Source: an uncultured Desulfobacteraceae bacterium
GTDB taxonomy: Bacteria; Desulfobacterota; Desulfobacteria; Desulfobacterales; UBA5852
Reading direction: 5' to 3'
Assembly: GCA_913060875.1 (NCBI GenBank)
Contig: CAJXSL010000003.1
Coordinates: 1-64,000, forward strand
DNA length: 64,000 nt
Positions 53,509 to 62,647 of the stretch are shown one piece after another (the stretch's first letter is position 1; each line of letters begins with the position of its first letter). The notes beneath the pieces were generated by a model. It was not told the origin of the DNA and searched no databases. It saw nothing but the letters and a program-made list of their open reading frames with translations. Both the position numbers and the translations under genes were made by a program.

Positions 53509-56500
53509 TTACCCGGTCGCTGCCTGTATCGAGCGGGCGGGCGTATCGCTACCTGACCGGAGCGAACGTAACAACTGCAAATCCCACTCAAGCCCCAATT
53601 CGCGGAAAAGCGTGTCCGCTTTTTCCAAAAAGTCTTGGGAACGGATACCGTCCAACATGGTAACCGGGGTGTTTTCCTCCGACAGGCGCCGTCCGATTTC
53701 ACAATAGGTCCGCGACAATTGGAGCCGTGCCCCCAATTGTTCCCCGACCCTTATGGATTTACGCCACCACTTCAGGGCGGGCCGGGGTCTGCGTGTCAAC
53801 CAGTAGTAAGTTCCCATCAAGCGGCAGGCCTCGGTGCGGTGCTGGGCCACTTTGCGGGTCTGCCGCATCAATGCCCGGCAGGTCGTGCGGGCCTTCAGGC
53901 GCTGCTTTAACATCTCACCGTCGCCGTTGGATGCGACGGCCCCATGCAAACGATAGAGGGCCAACTCGGCTTGGCTGCGACAGAAAACAGACAGCATCCA
54001 GGGCACGGTTTCCTGCTCGCGCTGAAGGGCATCCGCTTTTGCCAGGGCTTCTTCCGCCGCCGGACGATTCCCCAGCAAGAGATAAATCTGGGCTTGGCAT
54101 CCGTAGAAATGGACCAAAGACAATCCGGAACGATTTTTCTTGGCGACATCGATCCCCGCCGCAATTTCTTCCAGGGCCTCCGGGAATCGCCGGGTTTCCA
54201 TCAGCAGGGCGGCATTCAACAATTGCTTGAACGACAGCGAAAAGTCATTTTCGTATATTTCCGAAATGGTATCCAGGCGCCCTATGCAATGTCGTACCCC
54301 GTCCAGATTGCCCTGGAAAAGCAGGGGAAAACCATGCCAGTAAAAGTGCATCGAGGCGGCCCAGAAATCGCCCATGTCAAGGCAGGCTTCGGCCAGTTGG
54401 TCATTGGGGCGGTCGATCGCCCCCCAGTTTCCCGAGAAATAATACAGCGTTGTCTGGATAAGATCGTAGGTGATCTTCTGGCGGGGATCTTCGGTAGCCA
54501 AACGGCTTTGCACCACGGACAGGATGCGCCGGCCCAAGCGGAAGGAAATACCTGTAAAAGTAAACATGGCGCTGGCACTCACGAGAACACCTGCCCCATT
54601 GGGGATCCTGGCAAAGTTGAACTTCGTAAAATGCCGGTAGAAGTAAAAAGACTCAATGAACCAGCGGCGTGGGTAGATAACGATCAGAGCCTGGCACTTC
54701 TTATAGTAGATGTCGATGACGTCGCGTTCATCCGTAGTCGGTATCTTTTTAAATTTTAGAATCGGCAGATAAAGGGCCACCAGCAAATGGATGAAACTGC
54801 TGGTGAAGCGCAGGCATGATGTCGCGATATTCCGGGGCGTCCTACCCAGGAAGACGTCAAGTGACCGATCGAAATATTGAATGGCTTCTTCATACTGCCC
54901 GCGATTATAGAAGGCCAAGGCAATGTTTTTCTCCAGAAGCGCCACCTTGGCCGCATCGGCCGACCGGCCCGATTTTTGCCGATAAAGGTTGAGGGCTTCC
55001 AGATAATAGTGCAGCGCCTCACTCGAGGCGGACGACTTGAGCGCCTCCTCGCCGGCCTTGATCAAAGCGTCTTCGGCCTTTTCCAGGTCCTCTGCGCGGC
55101 TGTAGTGGTATGCCAACATGCCGTAGAAGGCGTAGAGTTTCTCCGCAAATACCGTTTCAATCGCCTGGGCGACTTTCAAGTGCAGGGCCTTGCGCTTCTG
55201 GGGAAGAATGGCGGCATAGGCCGCCTCCTGGGTCAGGGCATGTTTGAATTGGTATTCCAGCTCATCACGCCGCTCTCTTTCATAGATAAGCTGGGTTTCT
55301 TTAAGGTAGGATAAACGCTCATCCACCCGATGCGCCGAACCGGTCACCTCCACGAGCACCCGATAGAAAAAATTGCGGCCGATGACCGCGGCGATTTTGA
55401 GCAACTCCCGCGCATCTTCTTCCAAACGATCGATACGGGCCATCAGCACATCATTGATGGTGTTGGGTATGGTCATGCGGCCGAACTTGTCCGTAATCTT
55501 GAACTGACCGTCCCGCAGGATGACCGCCCCTTCGTCGACGAAGGAACGGACGACCTCCTCGATAAAATAGGGATTGCCGCCGGCACGCTCGACGATCTGC
55601 TTCACAACCGCATGGTTGAACCCCTTCAGATCCAGCATGTCGGTGATCATGGTCGCGCTCATGCCGCCATCCAGGGGTTCCAGTTGGATATCGACCTGGT
55701 AAACCGCAAGATGTTCCTGAAGCGTATTTAAAACCCGCTGCCCTGTTTCCTCGTAGCCGGGCCGGAATAGATTGATGAAAAGAATGCGTGCTTGCTTGAC
55801 CAGGCGGAAGAGAAATTCCAGCAGATCGACGGTACTGCTGTCGGCCCAATGCAGATCGTCGACGACGACCATCAGCGGCCGCCTTTCACTCAGCCGGATC
55901 AAAAACTCCCGCAAACTTTTACGAATCAGTTTTTCCAGCGCCTCGCCTTCGATTCCCTTTAACCGATCGCTGTAGGGAACGTGCAGGCTCATGCCCATCA
56001 GGGTTGCCAGAAAAGGCAGCACCTCCCCGATCTTTCCCGGAAAGAGCGGTTGCAGGGCGGCCTCCAGTTTGGTAAGCGCCACCCGCCGGCCATCCTCATC
56101 CCCGATGCCGGCCCACTGCTTGAGGATGTCGACAACCGGGTGAAACGGCAGGTTGCGTCCCATGGATATGGCCCGGCCTTCCAATACGTTGACCTGCCGC
56201 ATTGATGTCCGCTGCCTGAGTTCGGCCATGAGCCGTGATTTGCCGATACCGGCCTCGCCGATAATATTGACAATCGCGCCTTCACCACCGGTCATTTTCA
56301 CCACGTGCCGCTCCAGCAGTTCCAGCTTGCTGTCACGGCCCACCATCTTGGAAAAAATCAAACGTTCGGAACCCAATTGCGGACGGTGAATGTCCTGATG
56401 GCCGGGCAGCACCTTGTAGACGGGAATGTTCTCACCCCAGCCCTTGACCACCTTACGCCCAAGATTTTCGAACTCAAACAACCCGCGGGTCAGTTTGAAC

Positions 56501-57144
56501 ACCTCACGGGTCACGCACGTGGTTCCCGGTTCGGCCAGCCTCTCCATGCGGGAGGCCAGGTTGACCGTATCCCCCACCGCCTTGAACTCCACCCGCAGGT
56601 CGTTGCCCAGGGTTCCCACCACCACCGGCCCGGAATGAACCCCGATCCGCATGCGAATGGTATTCGCGTCCATCTTGGTCTTGTTGAATAAAGCCATTTC
56701 CCTGTGGATGGCACGGGCTGCCCACAGGGCGCGCTGGGGCGCCTCCTCCAGGGCGATGGGGGCCCCGAACAAGGCCATGATCCCGTCCCCGGTCATTTCA
56801 TTGACGGTGCCCTCGTAATCGTTAACCTGTCGGATGAGGATCTCGTAAACCTGATCCATGAACAGATAGGCCAATTCGGCGCCGAGATGCTCCACCAGAG
56901 GTGTGAAGCCCTCCATGTCGCAAAACATGACCGTAACAAGCCGACGCTCACCCTCGATCCGGTCACGCTGGCTCAGAATCTTCTTGGTCAGCCCCTGAGG
57001 CAGGTAGCGTTGAATTTTGGCAAGGTTGTCGTCAAACACATGGAAGGAGAAATCGTCACAGGCCGTCTTTTCCAACGGATAACCGCACTGATTGCAGAAC
57101 CTGGCATTGTCCAGATTCGCAGACCGGCAGTGAGCGCATTCCAT
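53509..57144 (-). CDS. adenylate/guanylate cyclase domain-AAA ATPase-TPR protein
   Basis: 1211 residues. An N-terminal zinc ribbon (CAHC...CNQC, Cys3, 6, 17, 20) precedes a class III nucleotide cyclase domain (about 65-250; VTVMFCDMEGFT and GDGIMALFGAP with metal-binding Asp residues). A STAND-type ATPase follows (about 270-640; GEAGIGKSRL and VVVDDLHWAD), then TPR-like helices to about residue 1190. Such proteins act as large signalling hubs. It is the first gene of the operon, 40 bases before the isoprenoid-synthase-like gene, so it probably governs or responds to the peptide system. TAAGG lies upstream of the ATG. Confidence 0.87.
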   Translation of the reverse strand: MECAHCRSANLDNARFCNQCGYPLEKTACDDFSFHVFDDNLAKIQRYLPQGLTKKILSQRDRIEGERRLVTVMFCDMEGFTPLVEHLGAELAYLFMDQVYEILIRQVNDYEGTVNEMTGDGIMALFGAPIALEEAPQRALWAARAIHREMALFNKTKMDANTIRMRIGVHSGPVVVGTLGNDLRVEFKAVGDTVNLASRMERLAEPGTTCVTREVFKLTRGLFEFENLGRKVVKGWGENIPVYKVLPGHQDIHRPQLGSERLIFSKMVGRDSKLELLERHVVKMTGGEGAIVNIIGEAGIGKSRLMAELRQRTSMRQVNVLEGRAISMGRNLPFHPVVDILKQWAGIGDEDGRRVALTKLEAALQPLFPGKIGEVLPFLATLMGMSLHVPYSDRLKGIEGEALEKLIRKSLREFLIRLSERRPLMVVVDDLHWADSSTVDLLEFLFRLVKQARILFINLFRPGYEETGQRVLNTLQEHLAVYQVDIQLEPLDGGMSATMITDMLDLKGFNHAVVKQIVERAGGNPYFIEEVVRSFVDEGAVILRDGQFKITDKFGRMTIPNTINDVLMARIDRLEEDARELLKIAAVIGRNFFYRVLVEVTGSAHRVDERLSYLKETQLIYERERRDELEYQFKHALTQEAAYAAILPQKRKALHLKVAQAIETVFAEKLYAFYGMLAYHYSRAEDLEKAEDALIKAGEEALKSSASSEALHYYLEALNLYRQKSGRSADAAKVALLEKNIALAFYNRGQYEEAIQYFDRSLDVFLGRTPRNIATSCLRFTSSFIHLLVALYLPILKFKKIPTTDERDVIDIYYKKCQALIVIYPRRWFIESFYFYRHFTKFNFARIPNGAGVLVSASAMFTFTGISFRLGRRILSVVQSRLATEDPRQKITYDLIQTTLYYFSGNWGAIDRPNDQLAEACLDMGDFWAASMHFYWHGFPLLFQGNLDGVRHCIGRLDTISEIYENDFSLSFKQLLNAALLMETRRFPEALEEIAAGIDVAKKNRSGLSLVHFYGCQAQIYLLLGNRPAAEEALAKADALQREQETVPWMLSVFCRSQAELALYRLHGAVASNGDGEMLKQRLKARTTCRALMRQTRKVAQHRTEACRLMGTYYWLTRRPRPALKWWRKSIRVGEQLGARLQLSRTYCEIGRRLSEENTPVTMLDGIRSQDFLEKADTLFRELGLEWDLQLLRSLRSGSDTPARSIQAATG

Positions 57145-57344
57145 AAAGGTACCCTTAAGGAGCCGAGATATTCGACTTCAAATTCCATCGTGCAGGTCCG
57201 GCGCAATTATCGAAAGGCTTGCGTGCACGCCATGTATGATTCGGCCGTCGGCCAAGAATGGTAATTGCGGGATCGTCAACTTTTTGGACGTGTCCTGATT
57301 TTTGTCAAGAAAACAGGCGGTTGTCAAGTGCGGACTTCCAAATG

Positions 57345-57544
57345 AGAGAGAAGGGTTCCCTATCCCTTTTGCTTCTGGCCATTAAAACCACCCGGAATGC
57401 CTGCAAGGCGACCGAAGAAGATTTCAGACACCTGAAACAGAAAGGCGGCACGGAAGAGAAAATTTTTGAAGACGTATGGCCGCCCTGTTCAACGACATGA
57501 ATTGCATGCTGGACGCTCCGGGCGCCTCGGTGGAAGGATTATAG
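57345..57544 (+). pseudogene. remnant of a carboxymuconolactone decarboxylase/AhpD-like gene
   Basis: The frame reads LLLAIKTTRNACKATEEDFR up to IFEDVW, then shifts frame and continues AALFNDMNCMLDAPGASVEG to a TAG at 57542. This matches the C-terminal half of peroxidase-related AhpD-fold proteins. The N-terminal half with the CxxC active site is missing. Decay by truncation and one frameshift is the best explanation. The remaining parts of the gap at 57145-57689 show no gene. Confidence 0.6.
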
Positions 57545-57624
57545 GACATGACGACCCGAACGGTGCCGGGCTGACCTTGTGATGTCTATTGGCTTGCCAA
57601 ATTGATGAATGAGGGCAACCCGCA

Positions 57625-57662
57625 AATGCCCGGCTTTCCTTTATTACACTATGCCGGGCATT
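57625..57662. terminator. hairpin downstream of the Sel1 lipoprotein gene
   Basis: AATGCCCGGC (57625-57634) and GCCGGGCATT (57653-57662) form a 10-bp stem with an 18-base loop, 27 bases beyond the stop of the minus-strand gene. No T-run follows, so it may be a Rho-type end or a small repeat. Confidence 0.4.
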
Positions 57663-57689
57663 GGTTGATGCGCCATCTTTCGGTAACCG

Positions 57690-58499
57690 CTAGAGCGCCT
57701 TCTTAAGCGCCTCAAGGACCTGGGCCGTAGCGGATCCTTTCGGCTCCAGGTCATTTTCACGCTGGAAGGCCTGGATGGCAGCGCGCGTCTTGCTGCCGTA
57801 GAGGCCGTCGATGGGGCCGGGCTCGTAACCCAGATCCGTCAGGATCTGCTGAATCTCGCGCACCAGTTTTTGCCGGGCCAGGGCGTTACGGCGCGCCTGG
57901 GCGGCACCCCGGTTGACCTCCCGTTTGTAGGCCTGGATGCCGGAAATGGACAGGAACCGTTCTTCCACCCGCACCCCTTGGGCCTTTGCCAGTCGAAACC
58001 ATCGCAGGGCCTCCAGGTCGCTCTGTTCAACTCCGGTGCCGCTCGCATACATCAGGCCGAGCATATGCATCGAAGCCCCATGTTCTGCACGGGCCGCTGT
58101 TTCGAAATACCCTACGGCCAAACCTGCATCGGAGGAAATGTAGGCCATTCCCATCAAATAGTTGGCCGGCGGATAGCCGCGGTCCGCCGATTGCTCCATC
58201 CAATAGAGGTAGCGCTTCAGATCACGTTTGCCCCCCTCTCCGGCCAGGCACATGTTCGCCAGCATGAACTGGCCGTAGGCGCCACCCGCCTCGGCCGCCG
58301 TTCGGTATTCCCTCCTTGCCGCGGCAAAATTTTTGACCTGGTAAAAATGGTCGCCGCGGGTCTCGGCCGAACTGGCTTTAAAATAATTGGTGGTTTTGGA
58401 CATGCCCGACTGGACCGACTCCATAAACCCGGCGCAACCTGTCAGTACCAACAGAAGCAGCAGTAAAACCAGCGATAGGTGTAAGCGATGATTCGGCAT
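57690..58499 (-). CDS. Sel1-repeat lipoprotein with peptidoglycan-binding domain
   Basis: 269 residues from the ATG at 58499 (GGAG eight bases upstream). A lipoprotein signal ends LVLTGCAG, with the lipidated Cys near residue 22. Sel1-like repeats occupy about 45-175 (AEAGGAYGQFMLANMCLAGEG shortened; EHGASMHMLGLMYASGTG). The C-terminal domain (about 205-268; ILTDLGYEPGPIDGLYGSKT) is a PG_binding_1 fold. It would sit in the envelope, bound to the cell wall. It follows the Hint-domain lipoprotein gene on the same strand by 53 bases, so the two probably form an operon. Confidence 0.85.
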   Translation of the reverse strand: MPNHRLHLSLVLLLLLLVLTGCAGFMESVQSGMSKTTNYFKASSAETRGDHFYQVKNFAAARREYRTAAEAGGAYGQFMLANMCLAGEGGKRDLKRYLYWMEQSADRGYPPANYLMGMAYISSDAGLAVGYFETAARAEHGASMHMLGLMYASGTGVEQSDLEALRWFRLAKAQGVRVEERFLSISGIQAYKREVNRGAAQARRNALARQKLVREIQQILTDLGYEPGPIDGLYGSKTRAAIQAFQRENDLEPKGSATAQVLEALKKAL

Positions 58500-58552
58500 G
58501 ATCGACACTCCAATGGTCAAATACGATGGTTGGGGTTTAGATAGACGATGGA

Positions 58553-59407
58553 TTATTTTGCGCCACCGCCTCCGCCGCTTGAATTGTGGACCAGATAGCG
58601 ATCGCCATCGGAGGTTACCACATAGAAATTATGGGTGTCGTCAACCTGCATGTTGTGCAAAATCCGGTCTTCTTGACGATAGTCGATGCCGGTTATGCTC
58701 ATCATGCGCCCATCCACGTAGACCGCATCACCCACTTTCAGATTGCGTACCCGCTCCCATCCGTCCGGCGTCAGCAACCGCTCGCCCCCCGTCGTACTGA
58801 ATACACCGTTGATCGTGTACAGATGGTTGGCTTCCACCGTATAAAGGGAGAGTACAGGCCGGCTCACCACCTGATCATAGCCGATATCATAGGTCAGCAC
58901 CCTGTCGCCCGGCACAACCTGCTCGAACCGTTTGAAAGATCCATCGTCCATCTGCACCAGCGTATCGGGGGGAAAGCAGCCCCGGGACTCGTTGAGAATG
59001 GCCTGCTTCTCCTTTTCCACCCGGGCCAGCTCCCTTTCGAGCCGCTGGACTTCTTTTTCCGCCGCCGCGGCCTGTCCATAAGCCTGGTCGGCCAGATCTT
59101 CATAAGTGGGTTTGCCATCCCCTTTGATCCATCCCCTGGATTTATGGTTCTGCACGTCGTTGATGACAGCAATCTGGCGCTGCTGGTTCTCGAATTCTTT
59201 CATGTCCTCGATTTTTTGCTTGAGTCGATGAATGTCCGCATCCACTTCATCGACCGTCCTCAGGGCCGGTGTCGGTGGCGGCGGGTCATCCGGCGGTGGT
59301 GAAGAAACCTCGTAAGCATCGTAAAGGCAACCTGTCAGAAACAAAGCAAGGATGAAAGCAAGTGACAGTGGGAAATGCATCCGGTGGAGCAGGCGCTGTT
59401 TATTCAT
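58553..59407 (-). CDS. lipoprotein with C-terminal Hint (intein-like) domain
   Basis: 284 residues from the ATG at 59407 (GAGGAAG upstream). The lipobox is LFLTGC (Cys27). A Pro-rich spacer is followed by a coiled coil (about 50-140) and a Hint domain starting at Cys144 (GCFPPDTLVQMDDGS). The domain has DTHNFYVV near 257 and ends at VHNSS (His274, Asn275), leaving only nine residues ending GGGGGAK. The usual TxxH block B histidine is not seen (FSTTGGERLLTPDGW), so self-processing may be weakened or altered. Hint domains in polymorphic toxins release a C-terminal toxin, but here no toxin follows. Confidence 0.8.
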   Translation of the reverse strand: MNKQRLLHRMHFPLSLAFILALFLTGCLYDAYEVSSPPPDDPPPPTPALRTVDEVDADIHRLKQKIEDMKEFENQQRQIAVINDVQNHKSRGWIKGDGKPTYEDLADQAYGQAAAAEKEVQRLERELARVEKEKQAILNESRGCFPPDTLVQMDDGSFKRFEQVVPGDRVLTYDIGYDQVVSRPVLSLYTVEANHLYTINGVFSTTGGERLLTPDGWERVRNLKVGDAVYVDGRMMSITGIDYRQEDRILHNMQVDDTHNFYVVTSDGDRYLVHNSSGGGGGAK

Positions 59408-59650
59408 CGTCTTCCTCGTTGCAATGGCCGTCGTTGAATTGAAAGCGGCCAGCATAGCGGCGCCGCTCGTTTGCATACCGACATCGATACAGGTAGGTTA
59501 ACGCAGCCGCATCTATTATAGTAATCACATAAGGGAGTCAAAATAAAAAAGATTGGCTTGGCAACCGTTTGCTTTCGGTCTGATGTTTTGTATTATTGGT
59601 CGGTTTGATGAAAGCTTGAGAAGAAAATCGCCTGTCACGGAGACATTCCC

Positions 59651-60445
59651 ATGATCAATGATGTTTGCCTCACCCCGCTTTTTCTCGACCATCCCGTACC
59701 CGGCCTGGAAGCCCTGGTGGAACCGGGCTGGACCGTCCACCAGCCGATACTGTCCGCATCCGACTGCTTGAAAAGGATGTCTGCGGTGCACCAAAGCCTT
59801 GCCGGATGGGTTGAAAAGACCGTCGGCCAGGGCCGGCGGCCGGTCAGCATTGCGGGGGACTGCTGTACGGCCATCGGCGTACTGGCCGGGCTGCAGCGGT
59901 CCGGTATCGATCCGGCCCTGATCTGGTTCGACGCCCATGGCGATTTCAACACCCCGGAAACAACCCCCAGCGGCTTTCTGGGCGGCATGCCCCTGGCCAT
60001 GATGGTGGGCCGGGGCGACCTCACCCTGCCGGAGGCGGTGGGACTGGTTCTGCTGCCTGAAAACCAGGTCATCCTGACGGACGCACGGGATCTGGATCCC
60101 GGAGAAGCAGACGCACTGGCCCAATCAGAGGTGACCTTGCTGGCAGACCCCGGCGACCTCCTGGCATACGACCTGCCCGACGGTCCGCTCTATGTTCATT
60201 TCGATGTGGATGTGGTGGCTCTGGAAGAATCGCCGGCCCAGAACTACCCGGCCGCCGGGGGACCGACGGCCGCATGCCTACACGCCGTCTTCGGACACCT
60301 GGCAAAAACCGGGCGCGTCGCGGCGGTGTCCGTATCCACCTGGAATCCCGATCTGGATCGGGACCGCAGGAGCGAAACCGTCAGTATGGACTTGCTGCGA
60401 ACGCTGATAGGGCGCAAAGGCACCAAAAGCATAGAAGGCGCTTGA
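59651..60445 (+). CDS. arginase/ureohydrolase family protein
   Basis: 264 residues. Metal-binding motifs are WFDAHGDFNT (about 97-106) and YVHFDVDVV (about 180-188). The first family motif, usually GGDHS, reads AGDCC at about 68-72. The C-terminus has the expected VSVSTWNPDLDRD where SxDxDxxDP-type residues and a Glu would lie. Ureohydrolases cleave guanidino or amidino groups using two Mn or Ni ions. The Cys at the ligand position resembles variant members of unknown substrate. It has its own minus-free upstream region of about 240 bases and no obvious operon partner. Confidence 0.78.
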   Translation: MINDVCLTPLFLDHPVPGLEALVEPGWTVHQPILSASDCLKRMSAVHQSLAGWVEKTVGQGRRPVSIAGDCCTAIGVLAGLQRSGIDPALIWFDAHGDFNTPETTPSGFLGGMPLAMMVGRGDLTLPEAVGLVLLPENQVILTDARDLDPGEADALAQSEVTLLADPGDLLAYDLPDGPLYVHFDVDVVALEESPAQNYPAAGGPTAACLHAVFGHLAKTGRVAAVSVSTWNPDLDRDRRSETVSMDLLRTLIGRKGTKSIEGA

Positions 60446-60463
60446 GGGTTGAAAAGGAGAGAA

Positions 60464-61882
60464 TCAGCGGGCCATGACCACCTGGTCCCGGCCCCGGTCC
60501 TTGGCTTCATAAAGGGCCGTATCGGCCTTCTTCATGATCTGTTCCAGCGAAAGACCGCCCTGATCCATCGAAGCCAGGCCGATGCTGACGGTGAATCGAA
60601 TCTCACCCCCGGAGGTTGAAACCGTCAGCGCTTTCAGGGCTCTGCGCAGCCGTTCCGCAGCCAGGACAGCCTGTTCGGGCAGGGTGTGGGTGAGGATGGC
60701 GGCAAACTCTTCGCCGCCCAGCCGGTAGAACGGATCCGACCCGCGCAGCAGGGTCTGGCTTTCGGACACCATCTGTTTGAGCACGTCATCGCCGGCGTCG
60801 TGGCCATAAGTATCGTTGACGGATTTGAAATGATCGATGTCGATCATCAGAAGGGTCAGGGGGGTGTGGTAACGTTTACTCCGATCGATTTCCTCCTGGG
60901 CGCGCCGCATGAATTCCCGGCGGTTGAAGGCTCCGGTAAGGGGATCGGTGGTCGCCATTCGGCGAAGGTCTTCTTCGATCAATTTCCGGTCGGTGATATT
61001 CCTGTAGGTTGCCACGACCCCGGTCGTTTCCGCGGTCAGATCCAGCAGGGGCTGGGCACTGACAATAAACGTCTGCTTGCCCCCCTCGGCGGTGACCACC
61101 TCAATTTCTTCCTCGACCCGATCCTGGTCTTCCTGGAGAATGCGTTCCATGAGGCATCGGTCGGTGCCGCAAAGGTCATGCCCAAAGACAGCGGCACAGT
61201 TGCCTTTGCGCATCTCAAAGCCCATGCGGGCCATCATGTCCTGCAGGGTGCGATTGAACCTGGATATCTGCTGGTCTTTGTGGATAACGCAGATGCCATC
61301 CGAGGTGGCGTTGAAAATCTGGTTCATCTCGAGGGAGGCCACCTCGGCTTCCATGGCCATGGTATTGACACGGCTCAGGGCGTCCTCTAGCTGTTCTTGT
61401 GAACTTTCCGCCGAGTCCAGGGCCGCGCGGATTTCGTTTTCGACCTTTTTCCGTTCGGTCACGTCACGGTACAAGGCCATGATCACATTTTCGCTGATGC
61501 GCTTGACACTCTGCTCGAAGCAAATGTAGCCCCCATCTTTGCGGTGCAGCCGGCGTTCGATGGTAACGGCCTCGCCGGCCAGCAGCCGTTTGATCTGGGA
61601 TGGCAATTTTTCAAGGTCGTCGGGATGAATCAGGTCGGTAACTTTTCGGCCCTGGATGTCTTCGAAGCGGTACCCCAGCATCCGGAGAAAGGTGGGGTTG
61701 GCGTTGAAAATGATTTCACGGTCGTCAAACAGGACGATACCGTCCGAAGCCTTGTCGTAGAGGCTGCGATAAACAACCTTAAACGCCTCGAGCTTCTTTT
61801 CGGCATCCCTGCGCCGCTGGGTCTCTTGTTCCAGTGCTGCGGATGGATTCTCCATGAGCATTTCATCAATTTTGGTTCTCAT
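60464..61882 (-). CDS. PAS-PAS-GGDEF diguanylate cyclase
   Basis: About 472 residues from the ATG at 61882; an in-frame ATG at 61990 lacks a ribosome-binding site but cannot be excluded. Two PAS domains (about 30-135 with NANPTFLRMLGYRFEDIQG shortened, and 185-300 with IFNATSDGICVI) are joined by a coiled coil. The GGDEF domain ends the protein, with the active-site RLGGEEF and the typical DPLTGAFNRR start. An RxxD inhibitory site is not seen just before GGEEF. It would make cyclic di-GMP in response to a cytoplasmic signal; no membrane segment is visible. The PAS cysteines (CAAVFGHDLCGTDRC) could bind a metal or redox cofactor. Confidence 0.9.
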   Translation of the reverse strand: MRTKIDEMLMENPSAALEQETQRRRDAEKKLEAFKVVYRSLYDKASDGIVLFDDREIIFNANPTFLRMLGYRFEDIQGRKVTDLIHPDDLEKLPSQIKRLLAGEAVTIERRLHRKDGGYICFEQSVKRISENVIMALYRDVTERKKVENEIRAALDSAESSQEQLEDALSRVNTMAMEAEVASLEMNQIFNATSDGICVIHKDQQISRFNRTLQDMMARMGFEMRKGNCAAVFGHDLCGTDRCLMERILQEDQDRVEEEIEVVTAEGGKQTFIVSAQPLLDLTAETTGVVATYRNITDRKLIEEDLRRMATTDPLTGAFNRREFMRRAQEEIDRSKRYHTPLTLLMIDIDHFKSVNDTYGHDAGDDVLKQMVSESQTLLRGSDPFYRLGGEEFAAILTHTLPEQAVLAAERLRRALKALTVSTSGGEIRFTVSIGLASMDQGGLSLEQIMKKADTALYEAKDRGRDQVVMAR

Positions 61883-61990
61883 CGCGGCCCCGCCAACCAT
61901 TTGATCTGAACTGGCATACAATAGATCCCCATGACGATCAATCATTCCTTTGCCGTTCTGAAGCGCCCACAAGATTGCGCGTACGCGCAT

Positions 61991-62367
61991 GTTTAGGCCA
62001 AACCGGTACGCCGCTTACATCATGCGGCCCGTTGGGATTCGTCGCGTTCGAAAAATTCTATCGTTTTTTAGGGCCGTTGTGGTGGAGGGAATTCGCAGGG
62101 CACCAAAATTTTGGCAAGATGGCGGCGTGTTAAATTTCAAGACGCAAAACGATCTTAGATGCCGCAGTGCCTGGATCACAAAAAGAAGGCGTTCCGAACG
62201 ACACGAGCACTTGGATTTTTCTATACCGTCAGATCGAAATGATCACGCCATGCCCATCGATGGATGGCGTCCCGAAGGTAATTTTCCTCGCCTTCCCGCC
62301 GCCGTCGAAAAACTGGAGGGGCAATGGGGCCAGGAGCGCACACGCCCGCAGGGCATATACGCCACCT
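61991..62367. other. gap without a recognised gene
   Basis: About 375 bases between the diguanylate cyclase and the small minus-strand gene. Plus-strand frames are open here but show no known motif or ribosome-binding site. No repeat family of the window is present. Confidence 0.4.
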
Positions 62368-62628
62368 TCATTCAGAATGATGACGCTTCGCATAAACCGT
62401 TTCAGCTATTTCCGCAGCACTCTTACCCTCGGTTTCAATGCCGAGAGCTTCCACTTCCTCGTCGATAAAACTGGCGTACTCCGATACCAGGGGATAGCTG
62501 GAGGTGTATGAGTCGAAATAGGCGGCTTCGGAAGCCCCCTGCCGATAGGCGCTGCAGACCTCACCCGCCAGTTTGGCAGCATTGCGCAGGGCGAATTTTT
62601 TTAGAAAATTGCGTCGTTTCGGATTCAT
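62368..62628 (-). CDS. small hypothetical protein with twin-arginine-like start
   Basis: 86 residues. The N-terminus KRRNFLKKFA resembles a Tat motif (RRxFLK) but the following stretch (LRNAAKLAGEV) is only weakly hydrophobic, so export is uncertain. The rest is acidic and helical (SFIDEEVEALGIETEGKS). A GAGAGA lies upstream of the ATG. It is the last gene of a three-gene minus-strand group whose functions I do not recognise. Confidence 0.55.
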   Translation of the reverse strand: MNPKRRNFLKKFALRNAAKLAGEVCSAYRQGASEAAYFDSYTSSYPLVSEYASFIDEEVEALGIETEGKSAAEIAETVYAKRHHSE

Positions 62629-62647
62629 CGTCTCTCTCGCGGACTAA

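Noticed and set aside
53469-53702. N-terminal extension of the isoprenoid-synthase-like protein
   Set aside because: It overlaps the end of the cyclase-AAA-TPR gene in another frame and its sequence is unlike the rest of the protein.
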